DNA from: Nonomuraea gerenzanensis
GTDB taxonomy: Bacteria > Actinomycetota > Actinomycetes > Streptosporangiales > Streptosporangiaceae
Direction: 5' to 3'
DNA: 64,000 nucleotides
Assembly (NCBI RefSeq): GCF_020215645.1
Contig: NZ_CP084058.1
Location: 8,246,001 to 8,310,000, forward strand
Shown here: positions 26,041-35,131 of the stretch, one piece after another
Layout of the letters: every line of letters begins with the position of its first letter
Position numbering within the stretch: position 1 is the first letter of the stretch
The notes under the pieces: model-generated
Told to the model about the DNA's origin: nothing
Database searches by the model: none
The model's input: the letters and a program-made list of their open reading frames with translations, nothing else
Program-made: the position numbers and the translations under genes

Positions 26041-27096
26041 GTGGTGCTCTTCCTGCGACCCAGGTGGCGACGGCCCGTAGGCGAGCGCGGCCGGCGGGCG
26101 CGGGTCGTCATGGTGGCCGCGCTCGCCGCCATGCTGACGACCGTGGTCGCGGCCGTGCCGGTCATCGCGCTGTGGGCCTGGAACGGTGACCGGTCACCGC
26201 AAGCGCAGGGTGCGCGGAGCGTACGCACCGCGAAGGGCACGCCACCTGCCACCCGCGATCCGATCGGCGACCGGCGCACCGCCGACCCCTGCGCGCTGCT
26301 GCGCCCCGCCGCGCTCGGCCGGTTCGGCCGCACGGAGCTGGACCCCGACTACGGCAACTTCGACCGCTGCGACGTCCTCGTCACGCCCCCGTCCGACCCG
26401 GTCGTGGACGTGAAGGTGGACCTCGACCTCGACCCCCCGCCGGAGCAGGCGAAGCCGGCCAGGACCACGGGCGTCGTCGCGGTGGTCGAGGAGCCGGTCG
26501 AGAGCCACGCCTGCGACCGCACGCTGATCATCGACGGCGTCACCGACATGACGATCACGGTCACGGCCAAGCGCGACGACGACGGCCGGACCCCGCTGTG
26601 CCCCATCGCCGACGCCGCCACCGCTGAGGCCGTGCGCACGCTGAACCGGGGCCCGCTGGCCCGCCGCTCCCCCGGCCCGCACGCCGAGTCGCTGGCGCAG
26701 GAGGACGCGTGCACACTGCTGCCCGCCAGGGCGCTGGAGACCGTGCCCGGCATCGACGCCGCCGACCCCGATCGCGGCTACGGCGGCTGGGGTTGTGAGT
26801 GGGGCAGCACCACCAGCGACCTGTGGCTGGACCTGTGGTTCGACCGGGGTGAGCCACCGGACGCGGCGGGCGGGACGGCCACGCGGCTCAACGGCTTGCC
26901 CGCCTTCGTCCGGCCGGAGGCGGAGGGCGAGGAGACGTGCCTGGTGGAGGTGGTGCACCGCACCTACCCCGCCGGGCGCGGCCGGACCGCCGAGACCCTG
27001 CGGCTCCTGGTGGGCGGGTCCCGCCCGCCGGATCCGCTGTGCCGGATGGCCACCCGGCTCGCCGGCTTCGCCACGGCCGAGCTGACCCGCGCGTGA
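26041..27096 (+). CDS. Membrane-anchored DUF3558-like protein
   Basis: 351 residues from GTG. One N-terminal membrane segment (VVMVAALAAMLTTVVAAVPV) is followed by an extracytoplasmic part that looks like two related halves. Each opens with a DPCALL / DACTLLPARAL motif, contains the pattern Tyr-Gly-x-Cys (GNFDRCDV and GGWGCEWG) and carries paired cysteines (ESHACDR...PLCPI and EETCLVE...DPLCRM). This is typical of DUF3558-type actinomycete surface proteins of unknown function. No Shine-Dalgarno sequence is obvious. Annotation by family resemblance only. Confidence 0.72.
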   Translation: MVLFLRPRWRRPVGERGRRARVVMVAALAAMLTTVVAAVPVIALWAWNGDRSPQAQGARSVRTAKGTPPATRDPIGDRRTADPCALLRPAALGRFGRTELDPDYGNFDRCDVLVTPPSDPVVDVKVDLDLDPPPEQAKPARTTGVVAVVEEPVESHACDRTLIIDGVTDMTITVTAKRDDDGRTPLCPIADAATAEAVRTLNRGPLARRSPGPHAESLAQEDACTLLPARALETVPGIDAADPDRGYGGWGCEWGSTTSDLWLDLWFDRGEPPDAAGGTATRLNGLPAFVRPEAEGEETCLVEVVHRTYPAGRGRTAETLRLLVGGSRPPDPLCRMATRLAGFATAELTRA

Positions 27097-27099
27097 GGG

Positions 27100-27225
27100 C
27101 GCCCGAGGTCGGCTGCGGCGAGCATCGCCGTGGGGCCCGCACCGCCGTGGGGCCCGCAGGCCGCGCCAGAGGGCGCGCAGGATCGCCCAGTCGTGGTCCA
27201 CGGCCAGGATGCGGTGAGCGCTCAT
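27100..27225 (-). pseudogene. Possible truncated receiver-domain-like N-terminus
   Basis: Starts 13 bp after the VOC gene stop on the same strand with GGAG upstream. The first codons read MSAHRILAVDHDWAILRALW, then RGLRA, which resembles the opening of a response-regulator receiver (RILVVDDDxxILRALRRGL). Sequence similarity stops after about 25 codons in a short GCCGTGGGGCCCGCA duplication, and the frame then runs antisense through the DUF3558-like gene. Reads as a gene fragment; weak evidence. Confidence 0.3.
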
Positions 27226-27238
27226 GGGCGGGCTCCGG

Positions 27239-27631
27239 TCAGCGGGGGTCGCGGCGCAGCGGGTGGTCGGCCGGGACCTGGACCAGCACGATGCGGTGGC
27301 CGTCTGGGTCGGCGATCCACGCCTCGATCAACCCCCACGGCTCCTGGCGGGCCTCGCGCAGCACGGTGACGCCCGCCCTGCGCAACCGCTCCTCCTCGTA
27401 CGCCACGTCGCGCACCTGCATCCACAACCGGATCCCCGGCGCGGCCCGCTCCTGCTCGGGGGCGGACCCGGACAGCTCCAGGAACCCCTGGCCCAGGAAG
27501 AAGACGACACCGGGGTGGTCGGGCGGGCCGAACTCGCGGTAGACGGCCAGCCCGAGGGTCTCCGCGTAGAAACGGCGGCTGCGCGTGGGGTCACGGGGAC
27601 GCAACAGCACGCGGCTGCTCAGCACCTCCAT
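27239..27631 (-). CDS. VOC family protein (glyoxalase/bleomycin-resistance fold)
   Basis: 130 residues, one VOC unit with the two beta-alpha-beta-beta-beta modules: VLLRPRDPTRSRRFYAETLG, GVVFFLGQGFLELSG, WMQVRDVAYEEERLRRAGV and EAWIADPDGHRIVLVQVP. The C-terminal Glu-Asp-Pro-Asp-Gly type segment is normal for the fold. The substrate cannot be predicted. The gene stands alone on the minus strand between the DUF3558-like gene and secDF. Confidence 0.87.
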   Translation of the reverse strand: MEVLSSRVLLRPRDPTRSRRFYAETLGLAVYREFGPPDHPGVVFFLGQGFLELSGSAPEQERAAPGIRLWMQVRDVAYEEERLRRAGVTVLREARQEPWGLIEAWIADPDGHRIVLVQVPADHPLRRDPR

Positions 27632-27807
27632 GCCGGACCTGTTCCCCGCGCCGGGTGGCGGAAGCCCTCGGATCGGAAAAGCCCGGGATCCGAAAGATCG
27701 ACCGACCGGATGGCGGTGCCCGGCCCCCCCGCCGCAGGGTGGCAGGAGGCCGGGCCGCCGTCACCCGACGACTTCCCGGTCGCGCGGCCCGCGGGCGGGA
27801 GCCGCCG

Positions 27808-30054
27808 TCACACGACGGCTCCCGAGCCGCGCGGCTCGCGGACGGGCCGGCGTGGCTCGGCCGGTTCGGGGGCCGGGCGGCGGTCGAAGCGGCCGAGCTG
27901 GATCGCCGCGGGCCCGGCCACGAACGCGGACGACAGGGTGCCGGTCACGATCCCGGCGACCAGCGCGATCGCGAAGTCCCGCAGCGAGTCGCCGCCGAAG
28001 GCCATGAGCGCGAGCAGGATGAACAGCGCGCCGAGGCCGGTGTTCACGGTGCGCGGCATGGTCTGCAGGATCGCGCCGTTCACGGCCGCCGCGAGCGGCT
28101 CGCCGCGCCGGGCCGCCCACAGCTCCCTGACCCGGTCGAACACCACCACCTTGTCGTTCACCGAGTAGCCGACGATGGTCAGCATCGCGGCCAGGAACAC
28201 GCCGTCGATCGGCTTGCCGAGCCAGGCGAACATGCCCGCCACCACGACCACGTCCACCAGCAGCGCCAGCACCGTCGCGGCGCCGAACGTCCACCGGAAC
28301 CGGATCGCGAGGTAGAGCAGTTGCAGGGCCACGGCCACGCCGAGCGCGACGAGCGCGTTGCGGCGCAGCTCCTCGCCCAGGCTGGGGCCGATGAACTCCT
28401 CGCTGCGCTTGGTCACCTCGCCCGCCTCGGCCTCCAGGGCCTGCTCGATCCTGGCGACCTCGTCGAGGCCGAGCCGCGCGGCGCGGACGGAGACGCCGTC
28501 GTCGCCCGCCTGCACCACCGCCGTGGGGAACCCGGCCCGCGCGACCGCCTCCCCCGCCGCCTCGGCGGAGACCGGCCTGGAGGTGGCGAACTCGACGAGC
28601 CGGCCGCCGGTGAACTCGACGCCGAAGTTCAGCCCGCGCGTCACGAGCCCGGCGGCGGCGACCACCGCCAGCCCGCCAGCGACGGCCAGCCACAGCTTCG
28701 GCCGCCGCATCAGCCGCGGGTTCCTACGGGTCAGCCAGGTCCTGACCGAGCCGGCGGAGCCGAGCCCCGACAGGCGCGGCCCGACCCGGCCCATGACGGC
28801 CTGGGTGAGCACGCGGGTGATGAGCATGGCCGAGACGAGCGAGGCCAGCACGCCGACGGCCAGCGTCACGCCGAAGCCCTTGACCGGCCCGGAGGCCAGC
28901 CAGAACAGCAGGCCCGCGGCGATCAGGGTGGTGACGTTGGAGTCGGCGATCGCGCTCCAGGCGTGCTTGAACCCCCGGTCGAGCGCCCTGCGCAGGCCCC
29001 GGCCCGGCGCCTGCTGGTACTCCTCCCTGGCCCGCTCGAAGACCAGCACGTTGGCGTCGATGGCCATGCCGATGGCCAGCACGAACCCGGCCAGCCCCGG
29101 CAGCGTGAAGGTCGCGCCCATCGCCACCAGCGCCGCGTACGAGATGACGCCGTAGCACAGCAGGGCGAGCACAGACAGCAGCCCGGCCAGCCGGTAGACG
29201 GCCACGATGAACACCGCGGTCAGGATCAGCCCGGCGATCGCGGCCTTGGCGCTGGCGTCGATGGCCGCCGCGCCGAGCGTCGGGCCGACCGTGCGCTGCT
29301 CGACCAGGTCGAGCGGGACCGGCAGCGCGCCGCCCTTGATCAGCACGGCCAGGTCGCGCGCCTCCTCGTGCGTGTAGGAGCCGGTGATCTGGGCGCTGCC
29401 GCCGGGGATCCCGGCCCCGCACGCGATCGAGGGGTCCACCGGCGGCGAGGAGATGACCTGCCCGTCGAGGGCGATGGCGATCCGGCGCCGGGGGTCGTCC
29501 TGCGGGTGGCAGGCCGCGTCCGCCGTGAGCTTGCGCCAGGGCGCCTCCTCGCGGAAGTCGAGGCTCACCCACCAGCCGGGGCCGCGCTGGGGGTCGCTCT
29601 GCTCGGCGGCGTCCCGCACGCCGTCGCCGGTGATGACGGCGGGGCCCAGCTTGAGCAGCCCGCCGTTCTCGTCGCGCACCGCCGACGTGTCGCCGGGCTC
29701 GGCGGCGCCGAGCACGGAATGGAAGGCGAGCTGCGCGGTACGGCCGATGACCTCGGCGGCCTGCCTCGGGTCGAGCACGCCGGGCAGCTCGACGATGATC
29801 CGCCGCTCGCCGGAGCGGACCAGGGTGGGATCGACGACGCCGAGCGCGTCCGCCCGCTGGCGCAGCACGTCCAGCGCGCGGTCGGTGGCGGCGGCGTCGG
29901 CCTGGACGGTGGGCGAGCTCTTGGACTCGAAGACGAGCTGGGTGCCGCCGCGCAGGTCCAGCCCCAGGCGGGGCGCGGTGGCGAGGGTGACGATTAAGGA
30001 GATGACGATGACGGCGCACGCCGTCACCGCACGCCAGAACGGCGCACGGAACAT
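27808..30054 (-). CDS. secDF: Fused SecDF protein-export accessory protein
   Basis: 748 residues from ATG 30054, with GGAGG 5-6 nt upstream; GTG 30066 is a weaker alternative. SecD half (about 1-430): TM1, DLRGGTQLVFE, a large P1-type external domain, GGALPVPLDLVEQRTVGPTLG, and GMAIDANVLVFERAREE in TM4-5. SecF half (about 450-748): FGVEFTGGRLVEF and GYSVNDKVVVFDRVRE. It uses the proton gradient to help SecYEG release exported proteins. Actinomycetes usually have separate secD and secF next to yajC/ruvB; this fused copy outside that context is probably a paralogue for some exported subset (inference). Confidence 0.92.
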   Translation of the reverse strand: MFRAPFWRAVTACAVIVISLIVTLATAPRLGLDLRGGTQLVFESKSSPTVQADAAATDRALDVLRQRADALGVVDPTLVRSGERRIIVELPGVLDPRQAAEVIGRTAQLAFHSVLGAAEPGDTSAVRDENGGLLKLGPAVITGDGVRDAAEQSDPQRGPGWWVSLDFREEAPWRKLTADAACHPQDDPRRRIAIALDGQVISSPPVDPSIACGAGIPGGSAQITGSYTHEEARDLAVLIKGGALPVPLDLVEQRTVGPTLGAAAIDASAKAAIAGLILTAVFIVAVYRLAGLLSVLALLCYGVISYAALVAMGATFTLPGLAGFVLAIGMAIDANVLVFERAREEYQQAPGRGLRRALDRGFKHAWSAIADSNVTTLIAAGLLFWLASGPVKGFGVTLAVGVLASLVSAMLITRVLTQAVMGRVGPRLSGLGSAGSVRTWLTRRNPRLMRRPKLWLAVAGGLAVVAAAGLVTRGLNFGVEFTGGRLVEFATSRPVSAEAAGEAVARAGFPTAVVQAGDDGVSVRAARLGLDEVARIEQALEAEAGEVTKRSEEFIGPSLGEELRRNALVALGVAVALQLLYLAIRFRWTFGAATVLALLVDVVVVAGMFAWLGKPIDGVFLAAMLTIVGYSVNDKVVVFDRVRELWAARRGEPLAAAVNGAILQTMPRTVNTGLGALFILLALMAFGGDSLRDFAIALVAGIVTGTLSSAFVAGPAAIQLGRFDRRPAPEPAEPRRPVREPRGSGAVV

Positions 30055-30094
30055 GGAAGCCTCCACAGGCTTGAGAAATCAGGAAAAGGGATCT

Positions 30095-30499
30095 TCAGTG
30101 CCCTGTGGAGGGAGGGGCCCGGGCCGCCGACGCCAGCGGGCGGCGTGCCACGGGGGCGTCGAGGGGCGGCTCGGGGACGACGGCGGCCCACGCGGGCCGC
30201 GCGCCTGGCGGCTCGGCCGCGAGCGCGGCGGCCGTGCCCGTCGCGCCGCCCTGGCCGGGCCAGGCCCGCATCTCCGGGGCGGGCAGCGGGAGCTGCCTGG
30301 CCCCGGAGTGGTGCTGCTCGGCCCGCCAGACGGCGGCGTGAACGGCGGTTACCTGCTGGGCGGCGGCCTGCGCGGGCGCGCTGACGGGCAGGAACCACGA
30401 CAGCAGAAGCAGCAGGACGGCAGGCAACCCTGCTCGCGATGCGGCGGGGAGCCGGGAGGGCAGCGGTGCGGGCGGCCCGGCGGGCAGCCTTGCGCGCAT
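30095..30499 (-). CDS. Small secreted or membrane protein upstream of secDF
   Basis: 134 residues, not recognised. The start ATG 30499 has GGGAGGGGGCG upstream. A basic N-terminus is followed by a strong hydrophobic segment (GLPAVLLLLLSWFLPVSA) with a possible signal-peptidase site at AQA-AA. The remainder is Ala/Pro/Arg-rich without cysteines. It precedes secDF by about 40 bp on the same strand and is probably co-transcribed. The composition is close to what GC-rich non-coding DNA would give, so the Shine-Dalgarno and signal sequence are the main support. Confidence 0.55.
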   Translation of the reverse strand: MRARLPAGPPAPLPSRLPAASRAGLPAVLLLLLSWFLPVSAPAQAAAQQVTAVHAAVWRAEQHHSGARQLPLPAPEMRAWPGQGGATGTAAALAAEPPGARPAWAAVVPEPPLDAPVARRPLASAARAPPSTGH

Positions 30500-30558
30500 G
30501 TCGCCCCCTCCCCTTCGAGCCTCCCACCCTACTAGCGGCCCGGCGGCGCAGGGGCCGG

Positions 30559-31854
30559 TCAGGTGACGAGGGCGGCGAGCCGGGCGATCGACGCGCGCTC
30601 GGCCTCATGGATGGCGGCCACCCGCTCGCTGAGCGCGGCGAACAGCGGCCCCGTGTCGCCGGAGGCCGCCAGGCGGGAGTTGGCCGCGGCACGCGCCGCC
30701 CACAGCTCCCCGGCCGCCCGCGCCGCCTCCGCCTCGCCTGCGCTGCCGTCCGCCATGACGCTCTCCTTGATCGCGGCGGTCAGCTCCCGGATCCGGCCCA
30801 GCTCCGGCACGTCCGCCGGCAGCGCCGCCTCGGCCAGGTCGTGCCACAGGCCGTGGATCTCCCTGAACCGCCCGGCCAGCTCCGCCAGCGCGGGCCGGTC
30901 CAGCAGGGCGGCGGCCTCGTCGAGCGCGTCGGCGAACAGGTCGCGCAGGTTCCCGCCGTCCATGCCCACCGGCTCGGCCCCCTCCCAGATCGACAGGAGG
31001 GCGTCCGCCAGCCCGCGCCCGTCGGCGAACACCTTCGGCCACGCCTTGGCGTTGCGCGGGTCCACCAGCAGCCGCGCCCACTTGCGCCAGGCCGGCAGCG
31101 AGAAGGAGTCGGAGGCGGCCGACAGGTGCGCGGCGCAGTCACGAAGCCCGTCGAGGGCGGCCGCGGCCAGCGTCGCCTCGCCCGGCTTGGCGTCGCCGAG
31201 CACGTGCAGCGCGTTGCGGTAGGAGCCCACCCTGGCCCGCGCGGCGTCGAACCGCTCGCGGGGCACGCTGATCGGCGCCCTGCCGCGGTCGTCCACCAGC
31301 ACCGCGTCCCCGTCGCGCCGGTAGGCGACCACCGGATGGCCGCCGTGCCCGTCCAGCGCCTGCGGCAGGTGCCAGTAGCCCAGGTGGTAGCGGTCGGGCA
31401 GGACCACGCACGGCCGCCCCGCGTCCAGCTCGGCGGCCAGCCGGTCGCTGGCGCCGCGCGTGCCGGACGTGCGGTGCTCCGCGTACGGCACCCCGAGCCG
31501 GCCGAGCGTCTTGGCCATCCACCGGTCGTGGTACTGCCACTGGTTGCGGAACCCGAGCACCACGCACCGGGAGCCGTCGTGCTGGAACTCCCACAGGATG
31601 TACCCGGCGCCGATCCCGCCGCCCGCCAGGAACACCATCGGCTCGGAGACGTCCAGCCCCTGGTTGGCGAGCACCGCGGCGATGGCGGCGCTGGACGGGT
31701 GCCGCCCGCCGGTGAAGCGCCAGCCGCCGTCGGCGGGCTGCTCGGGGCCTCCCGCGACGGGGCCGACGACGTGGTGGCGGGCCGTGGTGTAGCTCTCGCC
31801 CGTCTTGGCCATGCGGGCCCTGATGCGGGTCTTGAGCTGCTTCTTGCTGGTCAT
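30559..31854 (-). CDS. BtrH N-terminal domain / DUF4872 protein
   Basis: 431 residues. The N-terminal half resembles the BtrH papain-like fold (acyl transferase in butirosin biosynthesis): HPSSAAIAAVLANQG, GGGIGAGYILWEF and HPVVAYRRDGDAVLVDDRG. The expected active-site Cys position after the early Gly/His segment is occupied by Ser (RHPSSAA), so enzymatic activity is doubtful. The C-terminal half is helical (DUF4872-like). BtrH-type proteins usually sit in natural-product clusters; none is recognisable here. The basic N-terminus (MTSKKQLKTRIRARMAKTGE) is an extra feature. Confidence 0.72.
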   Translation of the reverse strand: MTSKKQLKTRIRARMAKTGESYTTARHHVVGPVAGGPEQPADGGWRFTGGRHPSSAAIAAVLANQGLDVSEPMVFLAGGGIGAGYILWEFQHDGSRCVVLGFRNQWQYHDRWMAKTLGRLGVPYAEHRTSGTRGASDRLAAELDAGRPCVVLPDRYHLGYWHLPQALDGHGGHPVVAYRRDGDAVLVDDRGRAPISVPRERFDAARARVGSYRNALHVLGDAKPGEATLAAAALDGLRDCAAHLSAASDSFSLPAWRKWARLLVDPRNAKAWPKVFADGRGLADALLSIWEGAEPVGMDGGNLRDLFADALDEAAALLDRPALAELAGRFREIHGLWHDLAEAALPADVPELGRIRELTAAIKESVMADGSAGEAEAARAAGELWAARAAANSRLAASGDTGPLFAALSERVAAIHEAERASIARLAALVT

Positions 31855-32077
31855 GTACGGCTCTTCCCGCGGCCATCGCCACGACCCCGGCCCACGCCCG
31901 CGGCCCGTGGCGGCCGCGCGGGGATCGCCGGCCGGTCGACTACGGGCTCCCGAGGCGCGAGCTGTCCCCTTTGCCTCCGCGTGCGGCGGGCCGCGTGGGG
32001 ACCCGCTCTGGAGGTTCGGCGGGAGAGTGCCGCCGGTGCTGCGGATGCTAGTACACCGGCGCCCCCCGGCGGAATCC

Positions 32078-32617
32078 CTACGCCTTGGGCCCGTAGGTCA
32101 GGACGATGATGCCCGACTTGAAGCGGGTGGTCTCCAGCAGCTCGAAGTGGGTGAGGTCGAGGCCGTCGAGCAGCCGGCCGCCGCCGCCCGCGACGACGGG
32201 GAACACCCACAGGTGCAGCTCGTCGATCAGCTTGTTCGCGATCAGCGTGCGGTCGAGCGTGCCGCTGCCGTACTTGAGGATGCTCTGGCCCGGCTGCCGC
32301 TTCAGCTCCGCGACGGCGGTGGCCACGTCACCCTCGATCAGGTTGCCGTTCCACGCGCCGGCCTCCTTGAGCGTGGTGGAGGCGACGTACTTGGGCAGGC
32401 CGTTGATGCGGTCGGTGTACTCGTCGCCGGAGCGGGAGCCCCACGCCTCGGCGAAGCCCTCGTACGTCTCGCGCCCCAGCAGCAGCGCGTCGGCGCCGAA
32501 CAGCAGCTTGGCGGAGTAGGCGTTGTGCTCCTCGTCCCAGTACGGCGGGCCCCAGACGTGCGGGTCGCTGATGACGCCGTCCAGCGTGACGAAAGTCGAT
32601 TCGACAAGCTTCCTCAT
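32078..32617 (-). CDS. Dihydrofolate reductase family protein (RibD C-terminal fold)
   Basis: 179 residues. RibD/DHFR-like Rossmann protein: STFVTLDGVISDP, LLLGRETYEGFAEAW, PKYVASTTL, then YGSGTLDRTLIANKLIDELH and FPVVAGGGGRLLDG. Probably an NADPH-dependent reductase. The RibD deaminase domain is absent, and free-standing proteins of this type are mostly uncharacterised and are unlikely to replace FolA. The segment between it and the BtrH-like gene (31855-32077) shows no gene. Confidence 0.88.
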   Translation of the reverse strand: MRKLVESTFVTLDGVISDPHVWGPPYWDEEHNAYSAKLLFGADALLLGRETYEGFAEAWGSRSGDEYTDRINGLPKYVASTTLKEAGAWNGNLIEGDVATAVAELKRQPGQSILKYGSGTLDRTLIANKLIDELHLWVFPVVAGGGGRLLDGLDLTHFELLETTRFKSGIIVLTYGPKA

Positions 32618-32696
32618 CGGGTGCTCCTTCAGGTCGTTCCTCGTTGCCGATGAGTAAACCCTGGCAGCCGCCGCTTAACGAATCCTGCCGATATTC

Positions 32697-33422
32697 TTAC
32701 GGCCGCCCGGCGAGGAACACGAACTCCTTGCCCGGCCGGTCGGGCGCGTCCCTGACCTCGCGCAGCACGTACCCGGCGGCGGCCAGGTCCGCCTCGACCT
32801 CCGCGCGCTCGCGGAAGCGCAGCGTGGAGTGCGAGGTGAGCCGCTGCCCGTCGGCGGCGAAGACGACCGTCGTACGGAAGGTCACCAGCGGCCCGCTGAC
32901 GTCGAGCAGGTCGTGCCACTGCGTCACCCGGCCCACCCCGGGGATCTCGGCCACCTGGCGGGTCTCCTGCTCGGTCCAGCCGAGCCAGGCCCGCCTGGCG
33001 GGGTCGCGGGTCTCGAACACCAGGTGCCCGCCGGGGCGCAGCGCCGCGTGCACGGCGCCCAGCGTGGCCCGCCAGTCCTGCGGCTCGACGATGGCCTGGG
33101 CGGCGTTCCCCGTTATCGTGGCGAGGTCGGCGGCCTGCGGCGGCACGTCGGTGGCGACGCCGTGGATCCAGCGCACGCGCTCGGCGCCCGGCTTGGCCCT
33201 GGCCACGTCGAGCGAGGCCGCGGCCGGGTCCACGCCCGTCACCTCGAATCCGCGGGCGGCCAGCAGCACCGCGAACGTGCCCGTGCCGCAGCCCACGTCG
33301 AGCACGCGGCGCGCGCCCAGCTCCACGGCGATGGCGGCGTAGGCGTCCAGGTCGCTCCTGTCGGGGTCCAGCGGGTCGTAGACGGCGGCCAGCCGTGGAT
33401 GGTCGAAGATCGCGTCAGGCAT
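32697..33422 (-). CDS. Class I SAM-dependent methyltransferase
   Basis: 241 residues. Motif I VLDVGCGTGTFAVLLAARG, post-I VTGVDPAAASL, motif II-like ADLATITGNAAQAI and motif III LRPGGHLVFETRDP are all present in order. This is the Methyltransf_25/11-type core. The C-terminal lid (LLDVSGPLVTFRTTVVFAAD) is usual for small-molecule methyltransferases; the substrate is unknown. The gene faces away from the sigma factor at 33518. Confidence 0.9.
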   Translation of the reverse strand: MPDAIFDHPRLAAVYDPLDPDRSDLDAYAAIAVELGARRVLDVGCGTGTFAVLLAARGFEVTGVDPAAASLDVARAKPGAERVRWIHGVATDVPPQAADLATITGNAAQAIVEPQDWRATLGAVHAALRPGGHLVFETRDPARRAWLGWTEQETRQVAEIPGVGRVTQWHDLLDVSGPLVTFRTTVVFAADGQRLTSHSTLRFRERAEVEADLAAAGYVLREVRDAPDRPGKEFVFLAGRP

Positions 33423-33517
33423 GCGGCCACGATAGGCACGCGGGGACGAGCGGCGCGAGCGGGAAACGGGCCGGTCACCTTCCGCGGGCCCCGTCCGTCA
33501 GAGAGGTGGAGGACCTG

Positions 33518-34420
33518 ATGAAGGATGTGACCGTGGATACTGCTGACGACTTCCTGGCCGGCCGGTTCGAGGAGCACCGCGCTCATCTGAAGGCGGTGGC
33601 CTACCGGATGCTCGGCTCCCTGGCAGAGGCCGACGACGCCGTGCAGGAGGCCTGGCTGCGGCTCTCCCGCGCCGGCGGCGACGAGATCGGCAACCTGGGC
33701 GGCTGGCTGACCACGGTCGTCGGGCGGGTGTGTCTGGACATGCTGCGCTCCAGGACCGCGCGCCGGGAGGATCCGCTGGAGCAGCGGCTGCCCGACCCGG
33801 TCGTCACGCCGGAGGGCGGCGGCGACCCGGAGCAGGAGGCGATGATCGCCGACTCGGTGGGGCTGGCGCTGCTGGTCGTGCTGGAGTCGCTGAGCCCGGC
33901 GGAGCGGCTGGCGTTCGTGCTGCACGACATGTTCGCGGTGCCGTTCGAACAGATCGCGGTGATCGTGGACCGCACGCCGGTGGCCGCCAAGAAGCTGGCC
34001 AGCCGGGCGCGGCAGCGGGTGCGCGGCACGGTGCCGCCCGCCGAGCCCGACCCGGGGCGCCGGCGCAAGGTGGTCGAGGCGTTCCTGGCGGCGGCCCGTG
34101 GCGGGGACTTCGAGGCGCTGCTCGCCATCCTCGACCCCGACGTGGTGATGCGGGTGGACACGGGCGGCGGCCTGTGGACGATCAGCGGCGCGAGCGCGGT
34201 GGCCGGCCAGGCGTCCGGTTTCCAGCGCTTCACCACCAGCCACGTCGTGGAGGCGGTGCTGGTCAACGGGGTCATCGGGCTCGTCGGCATGGAGAACGGC
34301 CGTCCTCGGTCGGTCATGAGCTTCACGATCACCGACGGCCGGATCGCCGCGCTCGACCTGCTCAGCGACCCGCCCCGGGTCGCCGCGCTGCGGCTCACCA
34401 CGCCGGGAGAGCCCCTGTGA
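33518..34420 (+). CDS. sigJ: SigJ-type ECF sigma factor with SnoaL-like C-terminal domain
   Basis: 300 residues from ATG 33518; GGAGG lies 5 nt before it and the frame is open further upstream. Sigma region 2 is HLKAVAYRMLGSLAEADDAV, then QEAWLRLSR and GNLGGWLTTVVGRVCLDMLRS. Sigma region 4 is ERLAFVLHDMFAVPFEQIAV, then KLASRARQRVRG. Residues about 190-300 form a SnoaL/NTF2-like domain (VEAFLAAARGGDFEALLAIL, DPDVVMRVD), the hallmark of the SigJ (ECF41-related) group, in which this domain modulates activity. No anti-sigma gene is adjacent. Confidence 0.9.
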   Translation: MKDVTVDTADDFLAGRFEEHRAHLKAVAYRMLGSLAEADDAVQEAWLRLSRAGGDEIGNLGGWLTTVVGRVCLDMLRSRTARREDPLEQRLPDPVVTPEGGGDPEQEAMIADSVGLALLVVLESLSPAERLAFVLHDMFAVPFEQIAVIVDRTPVAAKKLASRARQRVRGTVPPAEPDPGRRRKVVEAFLAAARGGDFEALLAILDPDVVMRVDTGGGLWTISGASAVAGQASGFQRFTTSHVVEAVLVNGVIGLVGMENGRPRSVMSFTITDGRIAALDLLSDPPRVAALRLTTPGEPL

Positions 34421-34429
34421 GCGTGCCCC

Positions 34430-35131
34430 CTATCTCCGGTCGGCGTGCCTGGACACCCAGACCGCGAGCTGGGTGCGGTCGCGCAGGCCGAGCTTGCGCA
34501 GGCAGCTGGAGATGTGGTTCTTGGCCGTGCCCTCGGTGATGTGCAGGCGGCGCGCGATCTCCCTGTTGGCCGCGCCGGCGCCGATGAGCAGCGCGATCTC
34601 GTACTCGCGCTCGGACAGCCCGCCGGGCGGTTCCTGGGACGCCCGCGCCACCGGCGGCGCGGGCGCGGCGCGCAGCAGGCTGACGAGCCGTTCGCCGGCG
34701 GCGCCGCCGAGCACCATCTCCCCGCGGGCGGCCCGCCGGATCGCCGCCACCAGCTCGTCCGGCGGGATGTCCTTGAGCAGGTAGCCCTTGGCCCCGGCGC
34801 GCAGCCCGCCGAAGATGTAGTCGTCGTCGTCGAACGTGGTGAGGATGACCGGCGCGACCCCGGGGAACCGCTCGCGCATGCGGCCCACCAGCTCCACGCC
34901 GTCCATGCCGGGCATGCGGGCGTCCACGAGGGCCACCTGCGGCCTCGCGCGGTCCGGGGTGCCGGCCAGCCAGCTCAGGGCCTCCTCGCCGCCGGCGGCG
35001 GAGGCGGCGATCTCGATGCCGGGCTCGATCTCCAGCAGCTTGCGCAGGCCCTCCCGCATGAGGATCTGGTCGTCCACGAGCAGCACGCGGATCACCTCCG
35101 CGTCCTCGCCGACCGGTTGCGCGCCCGTCAT
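34430..35131 (-). CDS. NarL/FixJ family response regulator
   Basis: 233 residues from ATG 35131; the frame is open through the upstream kinase, but the ATGA overlap (35128-35131) marks the start. Receiver about 15-130: RVLLVDDQILMREGLRKLL, phospho-acceptor Asp in VALVDARMPGMDG, Thr in ILTTFDDDD, Lys in GYLLKDIPPDEL. LuxR-type HTH about 165-228: LSEREYEIALLIGAGAANRE, ARRLHITEGTAKNHIS and CLRKLGLRDRTQLAV. It is coupled to the histidine kinase; together they form a two-component system probably acting on the divergent membrane-protein gene at 36521. Confidence 0.93.
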   Translation of the reverse strand: MTGAQPVGEDAEVIRVLLVDDQILMREGLRKLLEIEPGIEIAASAAGGEEALSWLAGTPDRARPQVALVDARMPGMDGVELVGRMRERFPGVAPVILTTFDDDDYIFGGLRAGAKGYLLKDIPPDELVAAIRRAARGEMVLGGAAGERLVSLLRAAPAPPVARASQEPPGGLSEREYEIALLIGAGAANREIARRLHITEGTAKNHISSCLRKLGLRDRTQLAVWVSRHADRR

